Shown: positions 8,727 through 20,126, counted from the stretch's first letter. The stretch is DNA of 36,169 nucleotides from Flavobacteriales bacterium TMED96 (GCA_002171475.2 NHEX02000020.1:30901-67069); one strand, 5' to 3'. Notes: a model not told the origin generated them from the letters alone. A program made the numbers and translations.

Positions 8727-10130
8727 CTAATATTTAGATATATAAAGTTTTTTTTTCTTGGTTTTTTTTATTTCTTTTAACTTTTTAATTGTTGACAAAT
8801 CCAATTTTTTTATTTCCGGATTTTCTATGATTACAGCAAATTTTTCCTCATTTATTATTTTTTTCTTTAATTGGCCCATATTTATCATTTTTATTGAGCC
8901 TAAACTGTAAAACTGACTAGAATAAGATTTGTAATTTAGATAAAATAGTGAGTAATCACTTACTGTTTCATTTTCAACAAATTCTTTATCGCAATTATTT
9001 TGAATAGTTTCATCAAGTACTCCGGAATAAAAAACAGGTAATATTACTAAATATAATAGTGCAGATATTAATATATAATATCTTTTAAATTTAAAATCTG
9101 ACCAAAAGTGGGTGATTAAAATTGCAGCTGGTACGGCAATTGGTAATGTGTAAGTATGAATTAGACTGCTTGAAAAAGTAAAAAAAACAGGAGTGAACAA
9201 CATCCAACAAATTAGAAAACAAACCCATTTGCTTCTGTAAGCTTCTTTAATTATTTTTCTAAATCTACCTATTATTAAAAGAGACCATGGAAAGACAGCC
9301 ATTATCGAAAATAACCATATAATTCCGTAAGGTTGTTGTTTAGCAAATCCATATAAATCTCCTTTCCACCCTGAATCAAAAAATCTTCTAAAATGTTCTC
9401 CGTAGATGAAGTAATCAATAAACCCAGGTGATTTTAATTCCATAAAATAGTACCAAGGAAATGATATTAAAAAAGTTAAAGACAAGCCACTTATAATTGG
9501 TATTTTTCTAAGTTTTTTTAATTCTTCTTTGTAGATTAATAGCCAGATTAAAATTGGTGGAATAGTTAATATTAAAATTATGGGCCCTTTCGATAAAAGT
9601 CCCAGTCCAATTCCTATAAATAAACCATACCACCATCCGGATCTAGATTCTTTACCAACTGCTTCCCAAAAAGAAAGCATAACAAGAATTATTGAAAAAT
9701 TTAATATTGTATCTGTTGAAACTACACCTGCATGCAAATAAAATTCTGGCATCAATAACAGTATTAAAGGGGTTAGAAGAAAGATTTTATTTTCAATTTT
9801 ATCATATTTAGAGATAAATAAAATAATTATCATAGTTGTAATTAAATAAGGAAGCCTTATATAAAACTCATGCAATCTAAAAGCTTTAATTGAAATAGCG
9901 GTAAGCCAAGTAGAAAGTGGGGGTTTCGCCCAAAATGGAACATTATAGTCAATTTGTAACAATATCCAGTTATTGGTTTCGACCATAATTCTGGCTATTT
10001 CGGCATATCTAGCTTCGGTTTTATCCATTAACGGGAGCAAATAATTTATTATTCCTCTATTAGCAATTAATACAATTAAAAAAAAGACAACCCACAACTT
10101 ATTTCTGTATTTAAAAAAACGGGAATCCAT
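8727..10130 (-). CDS. ArnT/PMT-like glycosyltransferase, GT39/GT83-type membrane protein
   Basis: 467 aa multi-TM ORF; early acidic motif (MDKTEARYAEIARIMVETNNWILLQIDYNVPFWAKPPLSTWLTA) typical of ArnT-like transferases. Confidence 0.85.
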   Translation of the reverse strand: MDSRFFKYRNKLWVVFFLIVLIANRGIINYLLPLMDKTEARYAEIARIMVETNNWILLQIDYNVPFWAKPPLSTWLTAISIKAFRLHEFYIRLPYLITTMIIILFISKYDKIENKIFLLTPLILLLMPEFYLHAGVVSTDTILNFSIILVMLSFWEAVGKESRSGWWYGLFIGIGLGLLSKGPIILILTIPPILIWLLIYKEELKKLRKIPIISGLSLTFLISFPWYYFMELKSPGFIDYFIYGEHFRRFFDSGWKGDLYGFAKQQPYGIIWLFSIMAVFPWSLLIIGRFRKIIKEAYRSKWVCFLICWMLFTPVFFTFSSSLIHTYTLPIAVPAAILITHFWSDFKFKRYYILISALLYLVILPVFYSGVLDETIQNNCDKEFVENETVSDYSLFYLNYKSYSSQFYSLGSIKMINMGQLKKKIINEEKFAVIIENPEIKKLDLSTIKKLKEIKKTKKKKLYISKY

Positions 10131-10855
10131 TATTTGTACTTTTTTTTGAGTATAAAAAGGTCTAAAATAATCCTTGGGGCATGTATAAATTTTACTCTTG
10201 AATCCTCAGTGTCAATCCAACTTTTTAAAGGCACTTCTCTTGAAATTTCTAAAAACTTATTCTTACCATAAAAATTTAAGAGTCTTAAAAATATTTCAAC
10301 GTCAAACAGCCATCTAGATAAAAAAGTTTTTTCGAACGACAGTTTTACCAAATTTTGATCTATTATTTTACATCCACATTGCGTGTCATAAATTGAGACT
10401 CCTATAATTGAAGATATAATAGTTGCTATACATCTTCCTATTATAAAACGATGAAATTTTCTTTTAATAACATTGCTTGATTTGGGGATTCTCGAACCAA
10501 ACACAAATTTTATTTTATCATTTATTTTTTTAGACAATAATTTGCATTCTTCAAGTGAAGTTGATAAGTCGGCATCTAGGTAAGCCAGATTTCCAGTCAT
10601 ATTTTGATTAACTGCATATAAAAATCCGTCACGTACAGCATTTCCTTTTCCTTTATTTTTTTCATAAGATAAAATTTTTATCTGTTGGGGAAGTTTATTG
10701 GATAGTTTTCTTAATAAGTTTTTTGTGTTGTCAGTAGAACCGTCATCTACAAAAATTATTTTGACTTTCTTATTTAGTTTCAAAAAGTCTAAATATTTAT
10801 TAACGGGCAGCCTCATTGATTCATTGTAGCAAGGGATAATAATATTCAAAGACAT
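10130..10855 (-). CDS. Dolichyl-phosphate glucose/mannose synthase-like glycosyltransferase, GT2
   Basis: 241 aa; IIPCYNESMRLP, VDDGSTDNT, GKGNAVRDGF, YLDADLSTS, GSR, DTQCGCKII. Confidence 0.9.
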   Translation of the reverse strand: MSLNIIIPCYNESMRLPVNKYLDFLKLNKKVKIIFVDDGSTDNTKNLLRKLSNKLPQQIKILSYEKNKGKGNAVRDGFLYAVNQNMTGNLAYLDADLSTSLEECKLLSKKINDKIKFVFGSRIPKSSNVIKRKFHRFIIGRCIATIISSIIGVSIYDTQCGCKIIDQNLVKLSFEKTFLSRWLFDVEIFLRLLNFYGKNKFLEISREVPLKSWIDTEDSRVKFIHAPRIILDLFILKKKYK

Positions 10856-10879
10856 CTTACTTCACTATTATAGATAAAT

Positions 10880-12421
10880 TTAACTAAACAAAAAATGTAT
10901 AATTATTAAACTACCCAAAAGCAAATAACCTAAATTTCTGATTAATTTAGAACTAGGATAAAACAAACTTTTAATATTTTTTACTTTTCTTTCACTAAAA
11001 AAGATTGACAAAATCAATAAAGATATAATTACAGTAAAAGCTCGCAAGAAGTAATTTAATTCTGGAACAAGTTTTTCAATTGCCAAGTTAAGAGGAATAC
11101 TTAAAACCAGTAGGCAAAAAATTATTTTTTTGTTTGGTTTTATTAGTAAAACTGATGTGCAAATCAACAAAACTATACCACAATTTATATAGTATCTCAA
11201 GTTGTTTAAAAAATGCGTAAATGCGATCTGAGGTTTGTCAAGTTTTAAATAAAGTAAATATATTCCAACTGTTAGTCCAACACAAAGTGCAATTATAATT
11301 GATTTTCTTCCAACAATTATTTTTTCTTTATCAGTTGCAGACTTATTTATATATTTAGAATAAATATCCGTTGACCACATTGTTGCAATTGAGTTTAGAG
11401 TAGAATCTAGAGTACTCATTAAAGAAGCAAATAGACCACAAAGAATAATACCTTTAAATCCAACAGGCAATAGGTTTTTTACAATGTAGGGGAAAGCCAA
11501 ATCAGGATCTTGAAGATCTTCTCCTAAGATTCCATATAATGCAATACCGGGCAGAACTATAATTGCAGCCATAAAATACTTTAATAATCCACCTGCTAAT
11601 AACCCTATTTGAGCATGTTTTAAATTTCTTGCTGCTATTGCCCGTTGCATTATGGTTTGATTTGCACACCAATAATTTATATTAAGAAAAAATAATCCTA
11701 AAAGGTGTGTCCACGGCAAAGTTGGGTGGTTGGCACTAAGATGGAGGTGCATTTTTTCTCCTGTCTTTTCGTATAACTGTTCTATTCCCCCCAAATTTGA
11801 TATAGATACATAAAAAACTATTATTCCACCAATTATAATTATAATGAATTGAATTATATCTGTTTTTACTACAGCATTTAAACCCCCTAGGTAAGTGTAA
11901 AATCCAGAGATTACCCCTAAGACTATAATTAAATAGGTAATTCTCTCAAATTTATTTTGAACAAAAGGCTCTAGAAGGTCGTCAAAAACAACTTCTGTTG
12001 CATATGCCCCCCAAAAAAGAGCTGCACCAAGTGTAATAGTTGAAAAAAGTGATATGTTCGCTATAGAGTAAAATAATGCAATCTTCTTTCCAAGTCTTTT
12101 CTCAATAAACTCGGTTATAGTAAAAACTTTTTCTTTTAAATAAAAAGGAACAAAAATAAATGCTCCAATCAATATTCCTTGAATAGCATTAATTTCTAGA
12201 TTCGCTTGTGCAAGACCAAATATATAAGCGGAGCCCATCATCCCTAACAATTGATATCCCTGGATATTTGTTGCAATTGTTGATATTGCTACCGAATACC
12301 ATGGAAGGTTTCTTGAGCTTAGAAAATATTGGCTAGCACTTACCTCGTTGCTTAATCTTCCCTTTAAGGCAAATGAGATTACAATGAAAAAATAAAAAAT
12401 TACTACAAATAAATCAAACAT
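10880..12421 (-). CDS. Sodium:solute symporter (SSS/SLC5 family, SGLT-like)
   Basis: 513 aa, about 13 TM segments; ASQYFLSSRNLPWYSVAISTIATNIQGYQLLGMMGSAYIFG, TYLGGLNAVVKTDIIQFIIIIIG, GLFASLMSTLDSTLNSIATMWSTDIYSKY. Confidence 0.93.
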   Translation of the reverse strand: MFDLFVVIFYFFIVISFALKGRLSNEVSASQYFLSSRNLPWYSVAISTIATNIQGYQLLGMMGSAYIFGLAQANLEINAIQGILIGAFIFVPFYLKEKVFTITEFIEKRLGKKIALFYSIANISLFSTITLGAALFWGAYATEVVFDDLLEPFVQNKFERITYLIIVLGVISGFYTYLGGLNAVVKTDIIQFIIIIIGGIIVFYVSISNLGGIEQLYEKTGEKMHLHLSANHPTLPWTHLLGLFFLNINYWCANQTIMQRAIAARNLKHAQIGLLAGGLLKYFMAAIIVLPGIALYGILGEDLQDPDLAFPYIVKNLLPVGFKGIILCGLFASLMSTLDSTLNSIATMWSTDIYSKYINKSATDKEKIIVGRKSIIIALCVGLTVGIYLLYLKLDKPQIAFTHFLNNLRYYINCGIVLLICTSVLLIKPNKKIIFCLLVLSIPLNLAIEKLVPELNYFLRAFTVIISLLILSIFFSERKVKNIKSLFYPSSKLIRNLGYLLLGSLIIIHFLFS

Positions 12422-12422
12422 A

Positions 12423-13556
12423 CTATTTCCTTGGTCCTTCGCTAAGAGGCGAATTAGATTTTATTTTAGGGAACCTTCCTAATTGTTTTGACAAATAAAC
12501 ATTATTAAAGTGAGGCAAAACATAATTTCCAAATATTTTACACTCTTTATTGTGAGGATACCCAGATAAAATAAAAGAGTCTATACCCATATCGATATAA
12601 CTCTTTATCTTTGAAGTAATTTGATCGGGATTTCCAACCAAAGCTGCTCCACAACCAGATCTAGCTAAACCTATCCCTGTCCACAAATTTGGTTCAGCAA
12701 AAAAGTCTTGATCTGATTGTAATCTTAAATTGTTTTGAATTGAAACACCCAATGATTTTGAATCTAATGCTCGGTTTTTTATATTTTCTCCTTTCATCAA
12801 ATCTAGCTTAGAAATTAACCCTCGAGCATAAGCCCTTGCTTCATCTTCAGTTTCTCTTACAATTGCATGTATTCTTAGACCAAATTTTATCGACCTTCCA
12901 TACCTCATAGCTTTATTCTTGACTTTTTTGATTAATTCATTTAAATTTTCTTCTTTGTCTGGCCACATTAAATAAACGTCACAAAATTCAGCACAGAGTT
13001 CGATTCCATCATCTGAATATCCTCCGAAATAAAGAAGCGGACCGCCGTTAATTTGGTATGGTTTTGCAGGGTCTGAAGGAAGTTTAAAAGAATAATATTC
13101 ACCTTCATATTCCACAAAATCTTTTGACCAAAACAATTTTAAAATTTGGATAACTTCTCTAGATCTTTCATATCGCTTTTTTGATTCTAAATTCTCTCCT
13201 GGAAGATTTGACGAAATAATATTAAGAGTTAATCTTCCTTTAACCATATGATCAATTGTGGCAATAGTTCGAGCAAGCATCGGAGGGTAAATTTCACCAC
13301 ACCTCACAGCAGGAAGAAAATTTATATTCTTTGTTAGGTTTGACATTGCAGCCACGAATGAAAGAGAATCCTGGCCAACTTGGAAAGAAGATGGGCATAA
13401 GACATTCTTATATCCTAGTTTGTCTGCCGTTTGAACTATTTTACAAGTGTTCTCCCAAGAACTTTTATACAACGGATTTCTATTACCAAGAAAATCGTCA
13501 TCTCCGTCACAAATGGGGGCAAACCAAGAAATTTCAGCAGATTTTTTTAAAGACAT
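12423..13556 (-). CDS. LLM class flavin-dependent oxidoreductase, SsuD (alkanesulfonate monooxygenase)-like
   Basis: 377 aa; C-terminus NLWTGIGLARSGCGAALVGNPDQITSKIKSYIDMGIDSFILSGYPHNKECKIFGNYVLPHF closely parallels my recollection of E. coli SsuD (NLWAGVGLVRGGAGTALVG...LGIDSFVLSGYPHLEE...LFPHL); FGLRIHAIVRETEDEA also conserved. Confidence 0.9.
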   Translation of the reverse strand: MSLKKSAEISWFAPICDGDDDFLGNRNPLYKSSWENTCKIVQTADKLGYKNVLCPSSFQVGQDSLSFVAAMSNLTKNINFLPAVRCGEIYPPMLARTIATIDHMVKGRLTLNIISSNLPGENLESKKRYERSREVIQILKLFWSKDFVEYEGEYYSFKLPSDPAKPYQINGGPLLYFGGYSDDGIELCAEFCDVYLMWPDKEENLNELIKKVKNKAMRYGRSIKFGLRIHAIVRETEDEARAYARGLISKLDLMKGENIKNRALDSKSLGVSIQNNLRLQSDQDFFAEPNLWTGIGLARSGCGAALVGNPDQITSKIKSYIDMGIDSFILSGYPHNKECKIFGNYVLPHFNNVYLSKQLGRFPKIKSNSPLSEGPRK

Positions 13557-13567
13557 GAAATTAATTA

Positions 13568-14902
13568 TTAAATTATAAAATTAACAAGGGAAGTTAACTT
13601 GTATCCAATCAAAATTAAAACAATACCAGCTATACCTTGTATTAAAGTCCCAGTTGTATGGTATTTCAAGGCTTTCTTAGCTGAAATCCCAGTCATTTCA
13701 GAAACTATCCAAAAATATGAATCATTCGTGTGAGATACCGTCATAGAACCTACACCTATAGACAAGATTGTCCAGACTTTATCAATCTCATTATCAAGAC
13801 CCAATGAAGCTAAAAGGGGATATATAATTGTGGAAGTGGTAATTATTGCTACAGTTGATGAACCCTGAACGGTTTTAAATATTGAAGATATAAAGAACGG
13901 AATTAAAAGAACTAAACTAAAGTCAAAAGAGTAGATGTTTATAAAATCTTCTATGGGGATTTTCTGCATTATAAGACCAAGTGTTCCTCCCATTCCAGTT
14001 ATTAAAACTATTGGTAAAGCGCTATAGAGACCATTTTTAATACAAAAATTTAATCCTATTTCAGGGTTGAATTTAATTAATCTAAATGAAAGAATAACAC
14101 CAACGACTAAGGCAAAAGAAGGGTTGCTTAAAAAGCTAAACACAAAATCTAAATTTTTGAAAGTATTTAAATTTCCAAATAAAGTACCAATTGAAATTAA
14201 TATAACTGGGACAATAATTGGTATTATGGATTCACTTAAACTTGGAAATTTTTTGTTGTTTTTTTGATCAAAAAACAAATTGGTATTAAACTTTGATTTA
14301 TTGTAGATTGAATATGAAAAAGCAGAGCCTATAATCACTAAAATTAAAGCAAGAACACTCCCAATAATTATCAAAAGAGAAAAGTCTTCTAGTTTGAGAT
14401 TAGATGCAGCAGCAAGTGGTCCAGGTGTTGGAGGAACTAAGACATGAGGTGCAAAAAGGCCAGTTGACAGAGCAACTCCAAGAGATTTTAATGGAATCTT
14501 TGACTTTTTTGAAATTGATTTTATGGTTTTTGAAAGTATTATGAAAGCGGCATCACAAAAAACAGGGATTGATATTATGTAACCGATGAAGCCAATTTTA
14601 AATTGAAGAGGCATTTTTCTAAATCTCATAATTATTTGATTAGCAATTGATGAAGTGGCATTTGTTAGCTCTAAAGTTTTTCCAATAATAGTCCCGAAAA
14701 TTATTAATAACCCAATTTTTTGTATAGTATCACTAAATCCAACAAACAATAATTTTAGGAGCTCGATAAACTGAATTTCTAATGAAAGACCTAGTAATAT
14801 AGATGATGCAAAAAGTACTAAAAATGGATGCAACTTTAAATAAGCAGTACCTATTATAATCCATAGAATTAATGTTATTATTGTGATAAAAATGAAAAAC
14901 AT
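13568..14902 (-). CDS. GntP family permease (gluconate/glycerate-type H+ symporter)
   Basis: 444 aa; GTIIGKTLELTNATSSIANQI, FCDAAFIILSKTIKSISKKSKIPLKSLGVALSTGLFAPHVLVPPTPGPLAAASNL, TVQGSSTVAIITTSTI, SHTNDSYFWIVSEM are GntP motifs. Confidence 0.95.
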   Translation of the reverse strand: MFFIFITIITLILWIIIGTAYLKLHPFLVLFASSILLGLSLEIQFIELLKLLFVGFSDTIQKIGLLIIFGTIIGKTLELTNATSSIANQIIMRFRKMPLQFKIGFIGYIISIPVFCDAAFIILSKTIKSISKKSKIPLKSLGVALSTGLFAPHVLVPPTPGPLAAASNLKLEDFSLLIIIGSVLALILVIIGSAFSYSIYNKSKFNTNLFFDQKNNKKFPSLSESIIPIIVPVILISIGTLFGNLNTFKNLDFVFSFLSNPSFALVVGVILSFRLIKFNPEIGLNFCIKNGLYSALPIVLITGMGGTLGLIMQKIPIEDFINIYSFDFSLVLLIPFFISSIFKTVQGSSTVAIITTSTIIYPLLASLGLDNEIDKVWTILSIGVGSMTVSHTNDSYFWIVSEMTGISAKKALKYHTTGTLIQGIAGIVLILIGYKLTSLVNFII

Positions 14903-16026
14903 TATTTAATTTTTTCAAAAAATGAAAATACTCTGCTTGATATATCTGAAATTTGATTTTCAGCGTCTTTCATCGATTTATTTAATGAAATCGGTTTGTT
15001 TTGAATATTAAAAATCCCAGAAATTCCATTTCTATAAAAATTTTGGTAAGGAGGCTCAATACTTCCGGCTAAGCATATAAGAGTCTTGTTGTATTTTTTG
15101 GCTAATTTTCCTAACTGAATGGGGACCTTCCCACTCAATGATTGGTAGTCTAGTTTACCTTCTGCGGTAAAAATAATATCAGATGACTTTATCTTATCTT
15201 CAAGATTTACCAGTCTCGATATCAATTTGAAACCATTTGTCAGCTTGGCTCCTAAAAGGCCATACAATCCAGCAGCTGTTCCTCCAGCTGAACCACCTCC
15301 TTTGACTTTAGTTATATCAATTTTTAAATCTTTTTTTATTATTTGAGAAAAATGAAAAATACTCTTTTCTAGCCTTTCCATTTGATCCAAGGTTGCCCCT
15401 TTTTGTCTTGAATAAGTTTTTGTAGCACCATTAATACCTAATAACGTGTTTGACACATCGTAGGCGATTTGGAATTTTATATTATTTAAATATTTAGGGG
15501 TTTTTATTTGTTTTACTTTAAAGAGAGGCTCACATCCCTTTTTTATCTGCTTGTTGTACCTATCTAAAAGCTCCCCGCCTAGTGCTTGAAAAATTCCTGC
15601 CCCGGCATCATTGGTTGCACTCCCACCAAGGCTTAATATTATTTCTGAACATCCACTTTTAATTGCATGATTAATGGATAATCCAGTACCATATGTAGAT
15701 GTGAGCCCTGGGTTTCTGTTTTTTTTCTCAATTAAAGCTAACCCAGATGCTTGTGATAGTTCAACCCAAGCAGTTTTTGAATTTCTAAACTTAAAATATT
15801 CACTTAAAATTTTATTCCCAATAGCGTTTACAGTCTCATGTTTAACAGCCTTCCCTGCACAGTTTATTTTTAAAAAGTCAATGGAACCCTCCCCACCATC
15901 GGAAATTGGAATTTCCTCAATATTATGGTTAGGGTTTATTTTATTTATTCCATTTGCAATTGATCTGGCCACTTCATTAGCATTTAAAGACTCTTTAAAT
16001 GAATCTGGTGCGATTAAAATATTCAT
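14902..16026 (-). CDS. Glycerate kinase (GarK/GlxK type)
   Basis: 374 aa; MNILIAPDSFKESLNANEVARSIANGI, PISDGGEGSIDFL, GTGLSINHAIKSGCSEIILSLGGSATNDAGAGIFQALGGELLD, TAEGKLDYQSLSGKVP. Confidence 0.97.
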   Translation of the reverse strand: MNILIAPDSFKESLNANEVARSIANGINKINPNHNIEEIPISDGGEGSIDFLKINCAGKAVKHETVNAIGNKILSEYFKFRNSKTAWVELSQASGLALIEKKNRNPGLTSTYGTGLSINHAIKSGCSEIILSLGGSATNDAGAGIFQALGGELLDRYNKQIKKGCEPLFKVKQIKTPKYLNNIKFQIAYDVSNTLLGINGATKTYSRQKGATLDQMERLEKSIFHFSQIIKKDLKIDITKVKGGGSAGGTAAGLYGLLGAKLTNGFKLISRLVNLEDKIKSSDIIFTAEGKLDYQSLSGKVPIQLGKLAKKYNKTLICLAGSIEPPYQNFYRNGISGIFNIQNKPISLNKSMKDAENQISDISSRVFSFFEKIK

Positions 16027-16985
16027 GCCTTTTCTTTAATATGATTAATTATTTGGCAAGCATGAATTCTAGAATTTTCTATAAACCATTTATTAGTTTG
16101 ATACCCTCCACAAATCACTCCAGCAAGGTAAACACCATTAACGTTAGATTCCATTGTATTAGGATTATAGTAAGGGCTAGAGTATTTATTCTTATTAAAT
16201 TTTATTCCAACAGATTTTAAAAGCTCGAAATTTGGCTGATAGCCAGTCATAGCTAAAACAAAATCATTTTTTAGTTTAATGTTTTTCTTATCTTTTTTAA
16301 CAATAACATATTCTTTTTGAATTTCTATAATTTCAGAATTAAACAAACCTAAAATAGACCCTTCCTTTATTCGATTCTCTATATCAGGTTTGGACCAATA
16401 TTTTACATTTTCTCTAATTTTTTTCTCTCTAATTATCATCGTAACACTCTTAGCTCCTTTTCTAAACGTTTCTAATGCTGCATCTACAGCTGAATTTGCG
16501 GCACCCACAATTGCAACGTTCATTCCAAAATAGGGGTGGGGTTCAGAATAGTAGTGAGAGACCTTTGAAAGATTTTCTCCCTTTACATTTAAAGGGAAGG
16601 GGATGTCATAAAAACCTGTTGCAATTATGATATTTTTTGATTCATAATTTGACTTGTCTGTTTTTATATTGAAAATTTTGGATTTAAAATTTATATCCTT
16701 CACCGTTTCGTATAAATTAACATCTAAATCCCATGATGTACACACTCTTCTGTAATATTCTAATGCTTCAGGACGTGTTGGTTTTGGATTTTGTGAAATA
16801 AATGGAACCTCTCCTATTTCAAGTTTATCTGATGTAGAAAAAAAGGTCATGTTTTGAGGATAATTATATATAGAGTTTACCAAAACACCCTTTTCTAAAA
16901 TTAAACTTTTCAACCCTCTTTTTTTAGCCTCAATGCTACAAGCCAAACCTATAGGACCAGCACCAATAATTATGACATCAACCAT
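16023..16985 (-). CDS. YpdA family putative bacillithiol disulfide reductase (FAD/NAD(P)-dependent)
   Basis: VDVIIIGAGPIGLACSIEAKKRG dinucleotide fold, FFSTSDKLEIGEVPF, GAANSAVDAALE, VICGGYQTNKWFIENSRIHA. ATG at 16985 preferred over the track start at 17021. 4-bp overlap with the glycerate kinase gene. Confidence 0.9.
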   Translation of the reverse strand: MVDVIIIGAGPIGLACSIEAKKRGLKSLILEKGVLVNSIYNYPQNMTFFSTSDKLEIGEVPFISQNPKPTRPEALEYYRRVCTSWDLDVNLYETVKDINFKSKIFNIKTDKSNYESKNIIIATGFYDIPFPLNVKGENLSKVSHYYSEPHPYFGMNVAIVGAANSAVDAALETFRKGAKSVTMIIREKKIRENVKYWSKPDIENRIKEGSILGLFNSEIIEIQKEYVIVKKDKKNIKLKNDFVLAMTGYQPNFELLKSVGIKFNKNKYSSPYYNPNTMESNVNGVYLAGVICGGYQTNKWFIENSRIHACQIINHIKEKA

Positions 16986-17152
16986 ATTATAAATATATGT
17001 ATTTATAATTTTGATATACAACTGAAAGTTTTAATAAGAAATAATGATAGAAAAATATTAATGATATAAAATAGCTATAAACCATGTGTAAATTAACTAT
17101 TTGTAAAATATTTAAATCGCAAAAAGTTAGAAACAATAAGAAGATACTATCA

Positions 17153-18196
17153 TTATTTATTTATTATAATTATAAACTGTCTTAAGTAAAGAAATAGCAC
17201 TAAAGAAGCCAAGATTATTAAGCTAAAGTAGAAGTCAAAATAATACATTGAAATAAAAAATGAAACCGCCCACCATAATGGAAAAATTAAAAGACCAAAT
17301 AAATATTTTATCGAAAGATGAAAAACATTGTCTTTGATTTTTTTTAAAATAAAGCTTATTAAAACCAGAGGAATTAAATTAAAAAATGAAAAAAAACTAA
17401 TTGCTACTTTCTCAAAAATTGTTTTGTTTTTTTCAGTTATAAGATCTAAATCATTTTCAAAAATTTTATTTTTAATTGTTTTAAATTTTTTTTTGCTAGT
17501 ATTATAATTGATCATATTTTTTTTTGCTACATAGTTGTCGCACCTGTTAGGTAGCCACAAGCATTTTTTCATTTCATTTTCTAACCTTATCCTTACCCTG
17601 TTAAGAGTATCAACAGGTTTTTTCTCATAAGTATTAATGAAATCGTTTAGTTTTATAGGTTTGCCATATACAACTGTACAATTGTGGTATGGGTGAATTT
17701 TATTTCCATAGTTTATTCCAACAGGAAGCAGGTAAATTTTTGTGTTTTGACTTCTTTTTAAGCTTTCTAATCCAACTCTTGAACTTCCCTTGGAAATGGG
17801 TTGTAAATAATATTCGTCGTGATGCTTCCCCTCTGAAAATATAAGCAAGCTTTTTTTAACCTCAAGTAACTCGTAACATTTATTAAAAGTCTCTTGATTA
17901 CGATGTAAATTTTTAAATCCGTCCCTGATTCTGTAAACAGGTAACGTTTGCATAGCATCTAAAAACCATAAATAAGGTTTTCTAAACACATCACTTCTAG
18001 TCAAGTAGTACAGTTTTTTACCACATGTTACTCCAACAAGAATTGGGTCTAGCAAAGCTGATTGATGATTTGGAGAAAAAATTATTGCCCCATCCGTAGG
18101 TATTTTTTCTTTACCAATAATGGTTAGTCTTTTAAAAAAAAAATTATTGTAAGCTGAAAATGTAAATGCTACAAAATTGTAAAATATCTTTTTCAC
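17153..18196 (-). CDS. 1-acyl-sn-glycerol-3-phosphate acyltransferase family protein (PlsC-like)
   Basis: 347 aa; IFSPNHQSALLDPILV (HX4D-like), LLIFSEGKHHDE, C-terminal TM segments. Contains an intact T10 run at 18134-18143. Confidence 0.85.
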   Translation of the reverse strand: MKKIFYNFVAFTFSAYNNFFFKRLTIIGKEKIPTDGAIIFSPNHQSALLDPILVGVTCGKKLYYLTRSDVFRKPYLWFLDAMQTLPVYRIRDGFKNLHRNQETFNKCYELLEVKKSLLIFSEGKHHDEYYLQPISKGSSRVGLESLKRSQNTKIYLLPVGINYGNKIHPYHNCTVVYGKPIKLNDFINTYEKKPVDTLNRVRIRLENEMKKCLWLPNRCDNYVAKKNMINYNTSKKKFKTIKNKIFENDLDLITEKNKTIFEKVAISFFSFFNLIPLVLISFILKKIKDNVFHLSIKYLFGLLIFPLWWAVSFFISMYYFDFYFSLIILASLVLFLYLRQFIIIINK

Positions 18197-18265
18197 TTTT
18201 TATAATTTAAATTCAATTATATCTAGTTTAAAAATTAATTTTAATAAAAGATTAAAAACTTTTAA

Positions 18266-19837
<1,572 letters not shown>

Positions 19838-19838
19838 T

Positions 19839-20123
19839 ATGCTAATTGAGATTTTTTCTATTAATTCTAAATTATTGTCTGGAAAAACTAATTCAGTAAT
19901 TTTCCCTGGTTCAGGTGGTTCGTTTCAAGTACTAGAAAATCACGCGCCCATAGTTTCAACTCTCAAAAAAGGACAAATCATAATTGAAGGAGAAATTTCA
20001 GTGGAGGGCAGAGATTCTCAGGATCCATTCAAAATAAAAAAAGATAAGGAAAAAATATCACTACAAATTGAATCAGGATTAATGGAGATGAAAAAAAATT
20101 CCATAAAAGTTTTGGTAGATTAG
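19839..20123 (+). CDS. atpC: F0F1 ATP synthase subunit epsilon (short form)
   Basis: 94 aa immediately after atpD; epsilon-like beta-barrel (FPGSGGSFQVLENHAPIVSTLKKGQIII...IESGLMEMKKNSIKVLVD), no C-terminal helical domain. Confidence 0.92.
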   Translation: MLIEIFSINSKLLSGKTNSVIFPGSGGSFQVLENHAPIVSTLKKGQIIIEGEISVEGRDSQDPFKIKKDKEKISLQIESGLMEMKKNSIKVLVD

Positions 20124-20126
20124 TGC

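Noticed and set aside
15674-16220. Plus-strand ORFs 15674-16039 and 15999-16220
   Set aside because: Antisense to glycerate kinase and YpdA-like genes with strong motifs.
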